Positions 24,704-33,060 of a stretch of 64,000 nt of DNA are shown piece by piece. The translations under genes and the position numbers were made by a program. The notes beneath the pieces were generated by a model. It did not search any database. It saw nothing but the letters and a program-made list of their open reading frames with translations, and was not told the DNA's origin. The stretch is taken from assembly GCF_000378205.1 (NCBI RefSeq), contig NZ_KB899412.1, positions 62,001-126,000 of the forward strand, in the 5' to 3' direction. This DNA comes from Sediminispirochaeta bajacaliforniensis DSM 16054. Lineage in GTDB: Bacteria > Spirochaetota > Spirochaetia > DSM-16054 > Sediminispirochaetaceae. The stretch's first letter is position 1. Every line of letters begins with the position of its first letter.

Positions 24704-25987
24704 CTACAACAAAAACTTGATCAAGAAAAGAATACCGACAATATAGGTAACAACAGAAACATCCTTTGCCTTACCGGTAAGGACCTTCAGGACGATGTAG
24801 CCGAGCATTCCGAACATGATACCTTCGGCAATGCTGTAGGTAAGGGGCATCATGATCATCGTCAAGAAGGCGGGGATTGCTTCGGTGTAATCATCGAAAT
24901 CGATATTCTTGATCGGGCTCATCATAAAAAGACCGACAAGAACCAGGGCGGGAGCGGTAGCCGCACCGGGGATCATGAGAAAGAGGGGGCTAAGGAAAAG
25001 AGCGAGGAAGAAGAGTACCGCGGTTGAAACAGCGGTAAGTCCGGTTCTTCCGCCCTCTGCAACACCGGAAGCGCTTTCCACGTACGTGGTAACCGTAGAG
25101 GTTCCGAGAATAGCACCGAAGGCTGTTCCGAAAGCATCTGCAAAGAGGGCACCCTTAACCTTTGGGATATTCCCGTCCTTATCAATCAGGCCTGCCTTGG
25201 TCGATACACCGATGAGGGTTCCTACGGTATCGAACATATCGACAAAAAGGAAGGTAAAAAGAATGACCAACATGTCGAGGCTGAAAATCCTGCTGAAGTC
25301 GAATTTAAAGAAGATGGGTGCCAGGGAGGGGGGAGCCCAGCTGCCTGAAGGTGCGCTGGTAACCCCAAGGGGAAAACCGATAATGGTAGCCGCAACGATA
25401 CCGATGAGGAGAGCCCCTTTTACACGGAAGGCGAGGAGGATACCCATGATCACCAGGCCGATAACGGCCACGAGGGCCTGGGGGCTGGTAAGTTTGCCGA
25501 CCGTTACAAGGGTAGCTTGGTCGGCAACAACGATTCCGGCACCCTGCAGTCCTATGAATGCGATGAACAGGCCGATACCGACGGAGATAGCCCGCTTCAC
25601 GTTCATGGGAATGCAGTTTACGATTGCTTCACGAACATTGAAGATGGTCAGGATGATGAAGATAATACCTTCGAGAAATACCGCTGTCAGGGCAAACTGC
25701 CAGGAGTAGCCCATTCCGAGGACGACGGTAAAAGCGAAGAATGCGTTGAGCCCCATCCCGGGAGCAAGGGCAAAGGGAAGGTTTGCCGCAAAGGCCATGA
25801 TCAGAGTCGCAACTGCCGAACTAATTGCCGTTGCGGTGAAGATGGCTCCCTGATTCATTCCCGTAGCGCTTAGGATCTGGGGGTTGACGATGAGAATGTA
25901 CGCCATGGTCAGAAAGGTGGTCAGACCGGCGATCATCTCTGTCTTGGCTGAAGTATTGTGTGCCTTCAGTTGAAAGAATTTTTCCAT
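24704..25987 (-). CDS. NCS2-family adenine/guanine/hypoxanthine permease
   Basis: A 427-residue inner-membrane purine permease of the AzgA-like branch of NCS2. It shows the branch's typical start 'FFQLKAHNTSAKTEMIAGLTTFLTMAYILIVNPQIL', 'PGMGLNAFFAFTVVLGMGYSWQ', and 'LFVDMFDTVGTLIGVSTKAGL'. These proteins import adenine, guanine or hypoxanthine with H+. The ATG at 25987 follows AGGAG by eight bases. It lies just downstream of the D-aminoacylase-family gene, has its own promoter (26031-26059) and has a purine-box repeat 7 bp upstream of the -35. It likely feeds adenine deaminase and xanthine dehydrogenase. Confidence 0.93.
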   Translation of the reverse strand: MEKFFQLKAHNTSAKTEMIAGLTTFLTMAYILIVNPQILSATGMNQGAIFTATAISSAVATLIMAFAANLPFALAPGMGLNAFFAFTVVLGMGYSWQFALTAVFLEGIIFIILTIFNVREAIVNCIPMNVKRAISVGIGLFIAFIGLQGAGIVVADQATLVTVGKLTSPQALVAVIGLVIMGILLAFRVKGALLIGIVAATIIGFPLGVTSAPSGSWAPPSLAPIFFKFDFSRIFSLDMLVILFTFLFVDMFDTVGTLIGVSTKAGLIDKDGNIPKVKGALFADAFGTAFGAILGTSTVTTYVESASGVAEGGRTGLTAVSTAVLFFLALFLSPLFLMIPGAATAPALVLVGLFMMSPIKNIDFDDYTEAIPAFLTMIMMPLTYSIAEGIMFGMLGYIVLKVLTGKAKDVSVVTYIVGILFLIKFLL

Positions 25988-26030
25988 CTGTACAACTCCT
26001 ATCGTACTTGTGGGTTTTAGTGACATCACG

Positions 26031-26080
26031 ATTGTACAATAGGATATTCGATCTTACAAGGATAATGTTGCATCTTGTTG
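26031..26080 (-). promoter_or_regulatory. Permease promoter and upstream purine box
   Basis: On the minus strand TTGTAA (26054-26059), 17 bases and TACAAT (26031-26036) form the promoter of the permease at 25987. Two TGTTG repeats (26066-26070 and 26076-26080, plus-strand reading), 10 bp apart, lie just upstream of the -35 and within the last codons of the preceding gene. Here the box is placed upstream of the -35, not over the -10. Confidence 0.55.
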
Positions 26081-27706
26081 CATGCATGTTCTGATCAGCC
26101 TTCCCGGCTTTTCTGAACGGTAGTGCCCATCGGCGATTTTGGCCTTCCCGTTGATAAAAAGCCAGTGGATTCCTTCGGATTCCTTCTCTGGGAAAGCTGT
26201 GCTTGAACAGTCCTTGATATTCGAGTCGAAGACCACGATATCCGCCTTCTTATTCGGGGCAATGATGGCCCTGTCTTTGATTCCAAACAGGTCGGCCGCA
26301 GCCTTTGAGCTCTTTCTCACAGCCTCTTCCAAAGAGAGGTGGGAGGTTTCAAATACCTGCCAGCGGAAAAAACGGGGAAATGTGCCGTAGACCCTGGGAT
26401 GAAGCCTTCCTCCCAGAAGGGTGTCGCTGGAAAGCATACCTGCGGGATGGAGGAGAATCTCTTCGACGCGATCTTCCTGGCTGTAGCGATCCATCATCCG
26501 TCCCGCGCCCTCTGTCGCTGCAAGGAGAAGGCCGAGAGCCGCAAGCGGCGAGCTTTGCTCTTCTTCGGCTATGCGGGCGATACTCTTCCCTGTATATCGT
26601 AAGGCTTTTTTCTTTGACACTCCGGGCAGGTCGGTTACCACGATGTTATCCCAGCCTATCAGAAGCGGGAGGTTATCCCATGGGACGCTGGGAGGCGCCG
26701 CTTGTGCTCCACCGTAAAGTGCTTCGAGCCTTTGTATTGTTTCGGCGTCACCTAATCGGCCAATTGCCCCCTCGACGCTGCTTCCTTCGAGGAGGAAGGG
26801 CGGCAAAAGAGAGAGAAGGCTGGTGCTGCCGAAATCATAGGGATAGCTGTCAAAGCTAAGCCCCTTTTGTTCGATGAACCTGAGAACCTGCGGAATCTGC
26901 CGCTGATTTCGTTCTCCTATGGCCTTGAGATGGCTGATATGGAGCCTGCATCCCGCCTCTTCGGCGATGTCGGTGATTTCTCTCAAGGCCTGAAAGAGCT
27001 CATCGCTTTCGCTTCTCATATGAACGGCAAGGAGTCTTCCATATTCGGCACTCTTTTTCGCCACGGCAAGCAGTTCGCTTCGTCCGGCAAAAAGAGCGGG
27101 AACATAGATGAGGCCGAGGCTTGTTCCTATAGCACCGGCATCGAATGCTTCTTCAAGCATGTCAAGCATCTTCGCCTCTTCCTTCGGCGAGAGGGGAGCA
27201 CTTTTGTCGCCTGCTGCAGCGTAGCGGAGGGTCCCGTGGCCCACAAAGGGGAGAACATTACACTCAAGGCCCGCTTTTTCCACTGCGTCGTACCATTGGG
27301 CGGTAGTTTCCCAGCTCCATGAAATATCGGGATTTCCGATGACGAGTGTTTTTCGCCAGGAAGCCTGCCGTTCCTTCGGCATCGGCGCAATACCGAGACC
27401 GCAGACCCCGACGGTTTCGCTTGCGATACCCTGGGTGATTTTGGGGCGAAATCCCTGAGGAAGAAAGGGTGCTGCATCGGTATGGGTATGCGGATCAATG
27501 AAGGCGGGAGCAAGGTAGAGCCCCCTGCAGTCGATCCGTTTTATGCTTTCATCATTACTATGCAGCGTGTTTTCGACGGCGGTGATCGAATCGCCTTCGA
27601 TCTTTACGTCGCCGACAAAGGGAGCCGTCCCCTTTCCATTGATGACGGTCGCACCCGAGAGTAGAAAAATATCATTCTTTGTTGCGTTTTGTTGTGTTAT
27701 AATCAC
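26054..27706 (-). CDS. D-aminoacylase-family amidohydrolase
   Basis: A 550-residue TIM-barrel metal hydrolase of the N-acyl-D-amino-acid deacylase group. Metal and family motifs: 'FIDPHTHTDAAPF', 'GVCGLGIAPM', 'HMRSESDELFQAL', 'CRLHISHLKAIG' and, near the end, 'LHPRVYGTFPRFF'. The usual reaction removes the acyl group from N-acyl-D-amino acids, but members also act on other cyclic or acylated amides; in this purine setting a ring-opening step cannot be excluded. The only reasonable start is the GTG at 27706. It has no Shine-Dalgarno sequence, while TTGTAA-N17-TACGAT ends six bases before it, so a leaderless message is likely. It is divergent from adenine deaminase. Confidence 0.85.
   Translation of the reverse strand: MIITQQNATKNDIFLLSGATVINGKGTAPFVGDVKIEGDSITAVENTLHSNDESIKRIDCRGLYLAPAFIDPHTHTDAAPFLPQGFRPKITQGIASETVGVCGLGIAPMPKERQASWRKTLVIGNPDISWSWETTAQWYDAVEKAGLECNVLPFVGHGTLRYAAAGDKSAPLSPKEEAKMLDMLEEAFDAGAIGTSLGLIYVPALFAGRSELLAVAKKSAEYGRLLAVHMRSESDELFQALREITDIAEEAGCRLHISHLKAIGERNQRQIPQVLRFIEQKGLSFDSYPYDFGSTSLLSLLPPFLLEGSSVEGAIGRLGDAETIQRLEALYGGAQAAPPSVPWDNLPLLIGWDNIVVTDLPGVSKKKALRYTGKSIARIAEEEQSSPLAALGLLLAATEGAGRMMDRYSQEDRVEEILLHPAGMLSSDTLLGGRLHPRVYGTFPRFFRWQVFETSHLSLEEAVRKSSKAAADLFGIKDRAIIAPNKKADIVVFDSNIKDCSSTAFPEKESEGIHWLFINGKAKIADGHYRSEKPGRLIRTCMQQDATLSL
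27680..27703 (+). promoter_or_regulatory. Adenine deaminase -10 box and purine box
   Basis: A perfect TATAAT (27698-27703) is placed to start transcription about 60 bases before the adenine deaminase ATG. TGTTG repeats at 27680-27684 and 27690-27694, 10 bp apart, fill the space where the -35 would be. They also lie in the first codons of the divergent amidohydrolase. Confidence 0.55.
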
Positions 27707-27712
27707 AGGAGT

Positions 27713-27741
27713 ATCGTATACCCAATATATCCGCCTTACAA
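27713..27741 (-). promoter_or_regulatory. Promoter of the D-aminoacylase-family gene
   Basis: On the minus strand TTGTAA (27736-27741), 17 bases and TACGAT (27713-27718). Seven bases past the -10 is the G of the GTG start at 27706. Confidence 0.55.
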
Positions 27742-27769
27742 GACGGATGAACGAAAAAGGAGTAGTGTT

Positions 27770-29500
27770 ATGGATAACTTGAAACAGCGGATAGATATTG
27801 CGGCCGGACGGAAGCAGGCCTCATTGGTTATACGAAACGGCGTCGTGGTCGATCTCTTTGGTCACGGCCTGGTCCATGGCAGTGTGGCCATTGAAGGGGG
27901 AACGATCATCGGCATCGGTGACTATAGGGGCCTTCATGAGATCGATGCCGCCGGCCGTTATATCCTTCCAGGTTTCATCGATAGTCATGTTCATATCGAA
28001 TCGTCCCTTTCCACACCTGCCCAGTTTGCCTCTGCCGTTTTGCCCAGGGGCACCACTACCGTGATTGCCGATCCTCATGAGATCGCCAATGTCTGTGGAC
28101 TTGACGGTATACGGTATATGCTGAAGGCAAGCAGGAATTTGCCGGTTGATATCTATTTTATGCTTCCATCCTGCGTTCCCGCTACCGGATTCGAGCATTC
28201 TGGTGCCGTCTTGGGTGCGGAGGAGTTGGAACGTCTTATCGATGAAGAGCGTGTGCTGGGCCTTGGAGAGCTTATGGATTATCCTTCTCTCATCGCCGGT
28301 TCCGAACCGGTGCTGAAAAAGGTGATGCTTGCCAAAAGCCGCCATAAATTTGTCGATGGTCACAGTCCCATGGTTTCGGGAAATGACCTTACCGCCTATG
28401 CGGTCGCAGGGGTTCGTACCGATCATGAATGCTCTACGGTCCAGGAGATGAACGATCGCTTGAGCCGCGGCATGTATGTTTTGCTGCGTGAGGGCTCTGC
28501 CGCCCGAAATATGGAAGCCCTCATTAAGGGGGTGACCCCTGAGAATAGCCGACGCTGTCTCTTTTGCACCGACGACCGCCAGCCGGAAGATATCCTGGCC
28601 ACGGGCCACATCGACAATCATCTGCGGATAGCGGTCAGAAACGGAATCGATCCCATTACCGCAGTAACGATGGCAAGCCTCAACGCCGCCGAATGTTACC
28701 GGCTCGACGGAAAAGGAGCGGTGGCCCCCGGCTACGATGCGGACCTTGTTTTCGTTGAAGATCTGAAGGATTTTGCGGTATCCACGGTTTTGGTTGGCGG
28801 AAATGTGGTGGCAAAGGATGGACGCTCGCTTTTTGAGCTTCCGAAGGAGATTGATGCCTCTTCTGTTACCGACACGGTCCACGTCAAACCCTTTGGCGTC
28901 GATGCCTTTCGTCTGAAGCTCGACTCCTCGCGTGCCAGAGTCATTCAGGTCGCCGAAGCCTCCCTTATCACAGAAGCGGTGGAGCGGGAGGTCGAACGGG
29001 ATGATGCCGGTTGTTTTCGCCCTCTTCCGGGAGGGAATATCGTAAAATTGGCGGTAATTGAACGCCATAACGCGACGGGCAATATCGGCCTTGCGCTTTT
29101 GGAAAACTACGGAATCAAGGGAGGCGCCGTGGCGTCGACCATAGCCCATGACAGCCATAATATCATCGTTGCAGGGGATAGAGACGAGGATATGTATACG
29201 GCGGTCCGTGAGTTGGTCAGTGTGGGGGGAGGAATCACCATTGTGGCAGGTGGAAACGTCATGGGGACCCTGGAATTACCCATTGCCGGATTGATGAGTG
29301 ATCGAAGTGCAGCCGAAATCGACGCACAACTTAGCCGAATGCTCGATGTGGCCAGGAATACACTTGGTATCAATCCGGGGCTCGATCCATTTATGACCCT
29401 GAGCTTTCTTGCCTTACCGGTGATCCCAAAATTAAAACTGACCGATATGGGGCTTTTTGATGTCGAGCACTTCACCTTTACCGGTAATTCCGTGCCTTGA
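27770..29500 (+). CDS. ade: Adenine deaminase
   Basis: A 576-residue two-domain amidohydrolase that converts adenine to hypoxanthine and ammonia in the cytoplasm. The metal motif 'GFIDSHVHIESSLSTP' and 'GTTTVIADPHEIANVCG' are near the N-terminus. 'VDGHSPMVSGNDLTAYA' and 'FCTDDRQPEDIL' follow, and the ADE-specific C-terminal domain carries 'SHDSHNIIVAGD'-type sequence ('IAHDSHNIIVAGDRDEDM'). Length matches AdeC/YerA proteins. AAAAGGAG lies about seven bases before the ATG at 27770. Its product is the substrate of xanthine dehydrogenase, and the shared purine-box motif suggests joint control. Confidence 0.95.
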   Translation: MDNLKQRIDIAAGRKQASLVIRNGVVVDLFGHGLVHGSVAIEGGTIIGIGDYRGLHEIDAAGRYILPGFIDSHVHIESSLSTPAQFASAVLPRGTTTVIADPHEIANVCGLDGIRYMLKASRNLPVDIYFMLPSCVPATGFEHSGAVLGAEELERLIDEERVLGLGELMDYPSLIAGSEPVLKKVMLAKSRHKFVDGHSPMVSGNDLTAYAVAGVRTDHECSTVQEMNDRLSRGMYVLLREGSAARNMEALIKGVTPENSRRCLFCTDDRQPEDILATGHIDNHLRIAVRNGIDPITAVTMASLNAAECYRLDGKGAVAPGYDADLVFVEDLKDFAVSTVLVGGNVVAKDGRSLFELPKEIDASSVTDTVHVKPFGVDAFRLKLDSSRARVIQVAEASLITEAVEREVERDDAGCFRPLPGGNIVKLAVIERHNATGNIGLALLENYGIKGGAVASTIAHDSHNIIVAGDRDEDMYTAVRELVSVGGGITIVAGGNVMGTLELPIAGLMSDRSAAEIDAQLSRMLDVARNTLGINPGLDPFMTLSFLALPVIPKLKLTDMGLFDVEHFTFTGNSVP

Positions 29501-29508
29501 CCCCATGT

Positions 29509-30279
29509 CTACTCCTGGATGATGACCGGTTTTCCTTCCACCGAACGGACATGGATAGGGACATCGTACAGGCGGGAGAGGTTCCTTCCCGTTAGTATCT
29601 GCTCGGTGGGCCCTGCTTCCAGAAGCAGTCCCTCCTTGAGAAGCACCAGGTGGGTGGCGATGGCCGCGGCCAAGGCGGGGTGGTGGGTGGTAAAGAGGAT
29701 CGTCACTCCTGACTGCGAAAGGGATGCGAGAATGGTCGAAACCCGCCTCTGGTTTGCAAGATCAAGCTTACTGGTCGGTTCGTCGAGGAGCATGATCGAA
29801 GGCTCCTGGCTAAGGGCTCTGGCTATCATTAACAATTGATATTCGCCGCCGGAAAGACTCGTAACAGGCCGCTGTTTCAGCTTTGCGATTCCTGTCTTTT
29901 CAAGGGCATGCTCGGCAATCGCTCTGTCTTTGATACCGGGCATTTCCAGCTGTTCCAGATAGGGGGCTCTACCGAGCAGTGCGTATTCGATTACCGAATA
30001 ACCGAAGGAAATTCGCTCGTCCTGCGGAACGAGACTTATCAATTGTCCCGCTTCTCTTCGGGAATAGGAGCCGATAGGCCTGCCTTGAAGCAGCATTGAA
30101 CCACGGGAAGGCTGCTTCCAGCCGAGACAGAGATCGAGAAGGGTACTCTTTCCCGCACCGTTCGGACCGAGTATTGCGGTAATGCTTCCTTTCTCCACTC
30201 CCATGGAAAGGTCCGAGAGAACGGGCTTTGCTTCCGCGTGATAGCGAAAACCAATATCTCTTGCCTCAAGAATCATCAT
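29509..30279 (-). CDS. ABC transporter ATPase, FecE/BtuD type
   Basis: A 256-residue cytoplasmic ATPase. Walker A is 'LGPNGAGKSTLLDLCLG', the ABC signature is 'VTSLSGGEYQLLMIARAL' and Walker B is 'PSIMLLDEPTSKLDL'; the switch His is in 'ILFTTHHPALAAA'. Among ABC ATPases it belongs with those serving siderophore, heme, cobalamin and molybdate (MolC) importers. The start at 30279 is one base after the permease stop. It is the last gene of the minus-strand operon that begins with yqeC, so its importer is probably tied to selenium/molybdenum enzyme formation. Confidence 0.92.
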   Translation of the reverse strand: MMILEARDIGFRYHAEAKPVLSDLSMGVEKGSITAILGPNGAGKSTLLDLCLGWKQPSRGSMLLQGRPIGSYSRREAGQLISLVPQDERISFGYSVIEYALLGRAPYLEQLEMPGIKDRAIAEHALEKTGIAKLKQRPVTSLSGGEYQLLMIARALSQEPSIMLLDEPTSKLDLANQRRVSTILASLSQSGVTILFTTHHPALAAAIATHLVLLKEGLLLEAGPTEQILTGRNLSRLYDVPIHVRSVEGKPVIIQE

Positions 30280-30280
30280 C

Positions 30281-31249
30281 TCACCGGCCTCGCTTTGTGC
30301 TTTTTTTCGTGAGGAGGATAATGAAAAAACAGGCACCTATGAAGCTGGTGAGCACGCCCAGGGGAATTTCCCCGGCAAGGAGGGTTCTCGCAAGGGTATC
30401 GCAGACGATGGTGAAGCAGGCACCGAGAATCATTGCACCGGGCAGCGACCATCTGGAATTGGCGGAGAAGAGTTTCCGCGCCATATGGGGGACGATCAGA
30501 CCGACCCAGCTGATCATGCCGCTGATGGAGATGACCGCTGCCGTTGCCGCCGTTGCTGCGGCAAGGAGAATAAGCCGTTCGCGTACCGGTGCGATTCCAA
30601 AGGAAAAGGCGGTCCTGTCGTCCATCGAAAGAAGATTGAGGCGCCATCGATGGGCAAAAAGAAGAAGTGCTGCGAGAAGAACCACAGGAAGCACCGAAAG
30701 GACCTCTTTCCAGCCGACGCTCCAGAGCCCACCGAGAAGCCAGAAGGTGATCTCCGGTAGTTGGCTCATGGGGTCGGCGGTGTATTTGAGTATTCCCACT
30801 CCTGCGGAGAAAAGGGCCGAAACCGTTATACCCGCCAGGACAAGACGAAGGGTCCAGCCTCCGAAGCGGAAATGACGTGCGAGAAGATAGCTCGCCCCGA
30901 GGCCGACAAAGGCAAAGCATGCCGCCGATATCTGTATCAGCCAGGCTGCCGTTCCTCCAAGTACGATGGCCGCGGCAGCCCCGAAAGCGGCGCCCTGGCT
31001 CACACCGAGAAATCCCGGTTCCACCAGGGGATTTGAGAAGAGCATCTGAAAAACCGTGCCCCCGGCTCCCAGGGCGAGCCCAAGCAAAAGGGAAGCAATA
31101 AGCCGCGGCAGCCGTAAGGAGAGAAGCAGGTTACGAGCAAGCCGGTCATGAATAAATGTCGAAGGAGCGGTAAAACCGGCGGACGGGTACCTGCCTGCCA
31201 AAAGGGACAATAAACACACTACCCCTAAAGCGCACAGTAGCTTTACCAT
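30281..31249 (-). CDS. FecCD-family ABC transporter permease
   Basis: A 322-residue, about ten-helix inner-membrane permease of the BtuC/FecCD family. Seen family motifs: 'RLPRLIASLLLGLALGAGGTVFQMLFSNPLVEPGFLGVSQGA', 'WLLGGLWSVGWKEV', and 'ISWVGLIVPHMARKL' near the C-terminus where the ATPase docks. The ATG at 31249 is chosen because it opens the first helix and gives the usual family length; a TTG at 31333 would overlap the binding-protein gene. Ligand options are molybdate/tungstate (as for H. influenzae MolB), iron chelates or cobalamin. Confidence 0.9.
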   Translation of the reverse strand: MVKLLCALGVVCLLSLLAGRYPSAGFTAPSTFIHDRLARNLLLSLRLPRLIASLLLGLALGAGGTVFQMLFSNPLVEPGFLGVSQGAAFGAAAAIVLGGTAAWLIQISAACFAFVGLGASYLLARHFRFGGWTLRLVLAGITVSALFSAGVGILKYTADPMSQLPEITFWLLGGLWSVGWKEVLSVLPVVLLAALLLFAHRWRLNLLSMDDRTAFSFGIAPVRERLILLAAATAATAAVISISGMISWVGLIVPHMARKLFSANSRWSLPGAMILGACFTIVCDTLARTLLAGEIPLGVLTSFIGACFFIILLTKKSTKRGR

Positions 31250-31295
31250 GGTCCGTCTGCGCTTTTCCTCTTCGGTATCTGAGTGGAGGTCTCGG

Positions 31296-32387
31296 CTATT
31301 CAGCAATCTCTCCTTCGAGCCTGGGAAGGACAACTTCCTCGATCACCGATTGGTCCAGATGATACAGTTCATTATAAAAGCGGATCACCTCATCGCTTAT
31401 CTTCATGTCCGAAAATTCTTCGGGGTAGAGCGTTTTTGCCATCCAGCCGATACAAAGTATCCAACGGGTATCAGGCTGGGCCCAGCTGTGAAAATCGGAA
31501 GGGACGGCCTGCACCCTGCCGGCCTTTGCCGCCCGCAGTTGCTGCCACGTCGTATCTGCAAGTATTCCGGGAAGGAAATCGCCGCTGTCGCTATTGAAGC
31601 TGGTAATGAAAATGTAGTCAGGATCCCAGGCCGCTATCTGTTCAAAATTGACTGTTTTCCATCCCCCGCCTTTGTTGCTTTCCTTCCAGACTGCCTTAGC
31701 CCCGGCCTTTTCCACCTGAGCAGTCTGTATCCAGCTTGCCGGTGAGATGTTAAAGGCACGCTCTCCTCCCTTGTTGGAGTAATAGAGCAGGAGTACCGAT
31801 GGTTTATTCTGTTCAGGGATCTTCCCGACTTTTTTGTTTATTCTGTCGAGAAAATCGGCATAATAGGCGTTGATCGCTTCTGCCCGTTTTGTGTCTCCAA
31901 AGATACGCCCGACAATCATGATGTCATCGATATACTGGCTTGGCGTTTCAAGAGATAGCGCTATGGTCGGGACCCCTAACTTTGCCACCGGTGCACCAAG
32001 CTTTTCATATACAAAATCTTTTACGATAAAGAGATCCGGTTTGAGGGCGACAACCTGTTCCGGCCCAACCTCATGGCCAATTCTGGTTATCTCCCCGATG
32101 TTGGGATCAAGATAAGGGAAAAAATCGCCCAGCCCTTGATTTGTTTTTCCCAGCCCGATGACCTTTCCCCTTGCCTCGGGAAAGAGAAAGAGGGTATCGG
32201 CGGTTATAAGAGTCGATTTTCCTGCGACGACGATCCGTTCCGGAGAGGCGGGGAGTACAACGTGGTTTCCGATTGAGTCGGTGACGGTGATACCCTGCTG
32301 GGCTTCCTGTGAACCGGAGGCCCAGAGCGAAAAGATTGCCGAAAAGAAAAAAAGAAGGGAACATAATATTTTTTGTTGCGCACTCAT
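31296..32387 (-). CDS. ABC transporter substrate-binding protein (BtuF/FecB/MolA class)
   Basis: A 363-residue extracytoplasmic receptor of the helical-backbone class that serves FecCD importers. The signal sequence 'ILCSLLFFFSAIFSLWAS' is followed by 'GSQEAQQG'; there is no lipobox Cys. The mature start 'ITVTDSIGNHVVLPASPERIVVAG' and 'VVALKPDLFIVKDFVYEKL' are typical of the family, and 'KTVNFEQIAAWDPDYIFITSFN' begins the second lobe. It begins only 21 bp after yedF, inside the selenium/molybdenum maturation operon, which makes molybdate, tungstate or a related oxyanion the leading ligand guess. Iron chelates remain possible. Confidence 0.9.
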   Translation of the reverse strand: MSAQQKILCSLLFFFSAIFSLWASGSQEAQQGITVTDSIGNHVVLPASPERIVVAGKSTLITADTLFLFPEARGKVIGLGKTNQGLGDFFPYLDPNIGEITRIGHEVGPEQVVALKPDLFIVKDFVYEKLGAPVAKLGVPTIALSLETPSQYIDDIMIVGRIFGDTKRAEAINAYYADFLDRINKKVGKIPEQNKPSVLLLYYSNKGGERAFNISPASWIQTAQVEKAGAKAVWKESNKGGGWKTVNFEQIAAWDPDYIFITSFNSDSGDFLPGILADTTWQQLRAAKAGRVQAVPSDFHSWAQPDTRWILCIGWMAKTLYPEEFSDMKISDEVIRFYNELYHLDQSVIEEVVLPRLEGEIAE

Positions 32388-32408
32388 GATATATCTCCTC
32401 TTCCTTGG

Positions 32409-33050
32409 CTATACCGTAACGGTATCCCCTTCAAGAAGGGCAGTGGCGATATCGTACATGTTCGAGACCATACCGACGGCGAGTTTATCCTTCAATCCGT
32501 AATAGTCTAGACAGGTCCCACAGGCGAGAATCTCAATGCCTGCCGCTTCCAGTTTTTTCAGGTCGCCAAGCTCCTTTGCCGATTCTATGGTCAACTTGAC
32601 ACCGCTGTTCATAAAGACAAGCCGTTTGGGCATCTGATCGAGTTCTGTAAGAGCAAAAAGAAAGGCGCTCATGAGCAATCGCCCGAGTTCACGGTCTCCT
32701 TCTCCTACGGTATCTTTGGAAATAAAAACGGTTTTTCCCGCCGTCCCTCCGGATTGAGTCACCGGACAGCTTGCGATGGCTTGGTCGAAGGCCGCCGCCT
32801 CGCTTTCCTGGGAAACCTCGGCGCCTCCTGCTATGGAGATGGTAAAGGCACCCTCCTGTCCCTCTGTGCCGATCACCTTATAGCCGGCATGTTCGGCGTA
32901 ACGCGTAACATTGGTAACCGCTGCGCTATTATCGACAATCACTTCGAGTGTATCGAAATTTCCCTCACCAAGGGCCTTCTTGGTGCGAATAACAGGCTGG
33001 GGGCAGGGGAGCCCTCTGGCGTCTACTACATGCTTTTTCTCTTCAGACAT
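32409..33050 (-). CDS. yedF: YedF-type selenium metabolism protein
   Basis: A 213-residue protein of the sulfurtransferase-like selenium metabolism family. The N-terminal TusA-like domain has 'VDARGLPCPQPVIRTKKAL' with the reactive C16. The C-terminal DsrE-like domain has 'RLVFMNSGVKLTIESA' and the Cys pair in 'ILACGTCLDYYGL'. The family occurs with selD and is thought to carry or deliver selenium. It lies ten bases after selD and 21 bases before the ABC receptor gene, in one operon. Confidence 0.92.
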   Translation of the reverse strand: MSEEKKHVVDARGLPCPQPVIRTKKALGEGNFDTLEVIVDNSAAVTNVTRYAEHAGYKVIGTEGQEGAFTISIAGGAEVSQESEAAAFDQAIASCPVTQSGGTAGKTVFISKDTVGEGDRELGRLLMSAFLFALTELDQMPKRLVFMNSGVKLTIESAKELGDLKKLEAAGIEILACGTCLDYYGLKDKLAVGMVSNMYDIATALLEGDTVTV

Positions 33051-33060
33051 CTTTCCTCCA

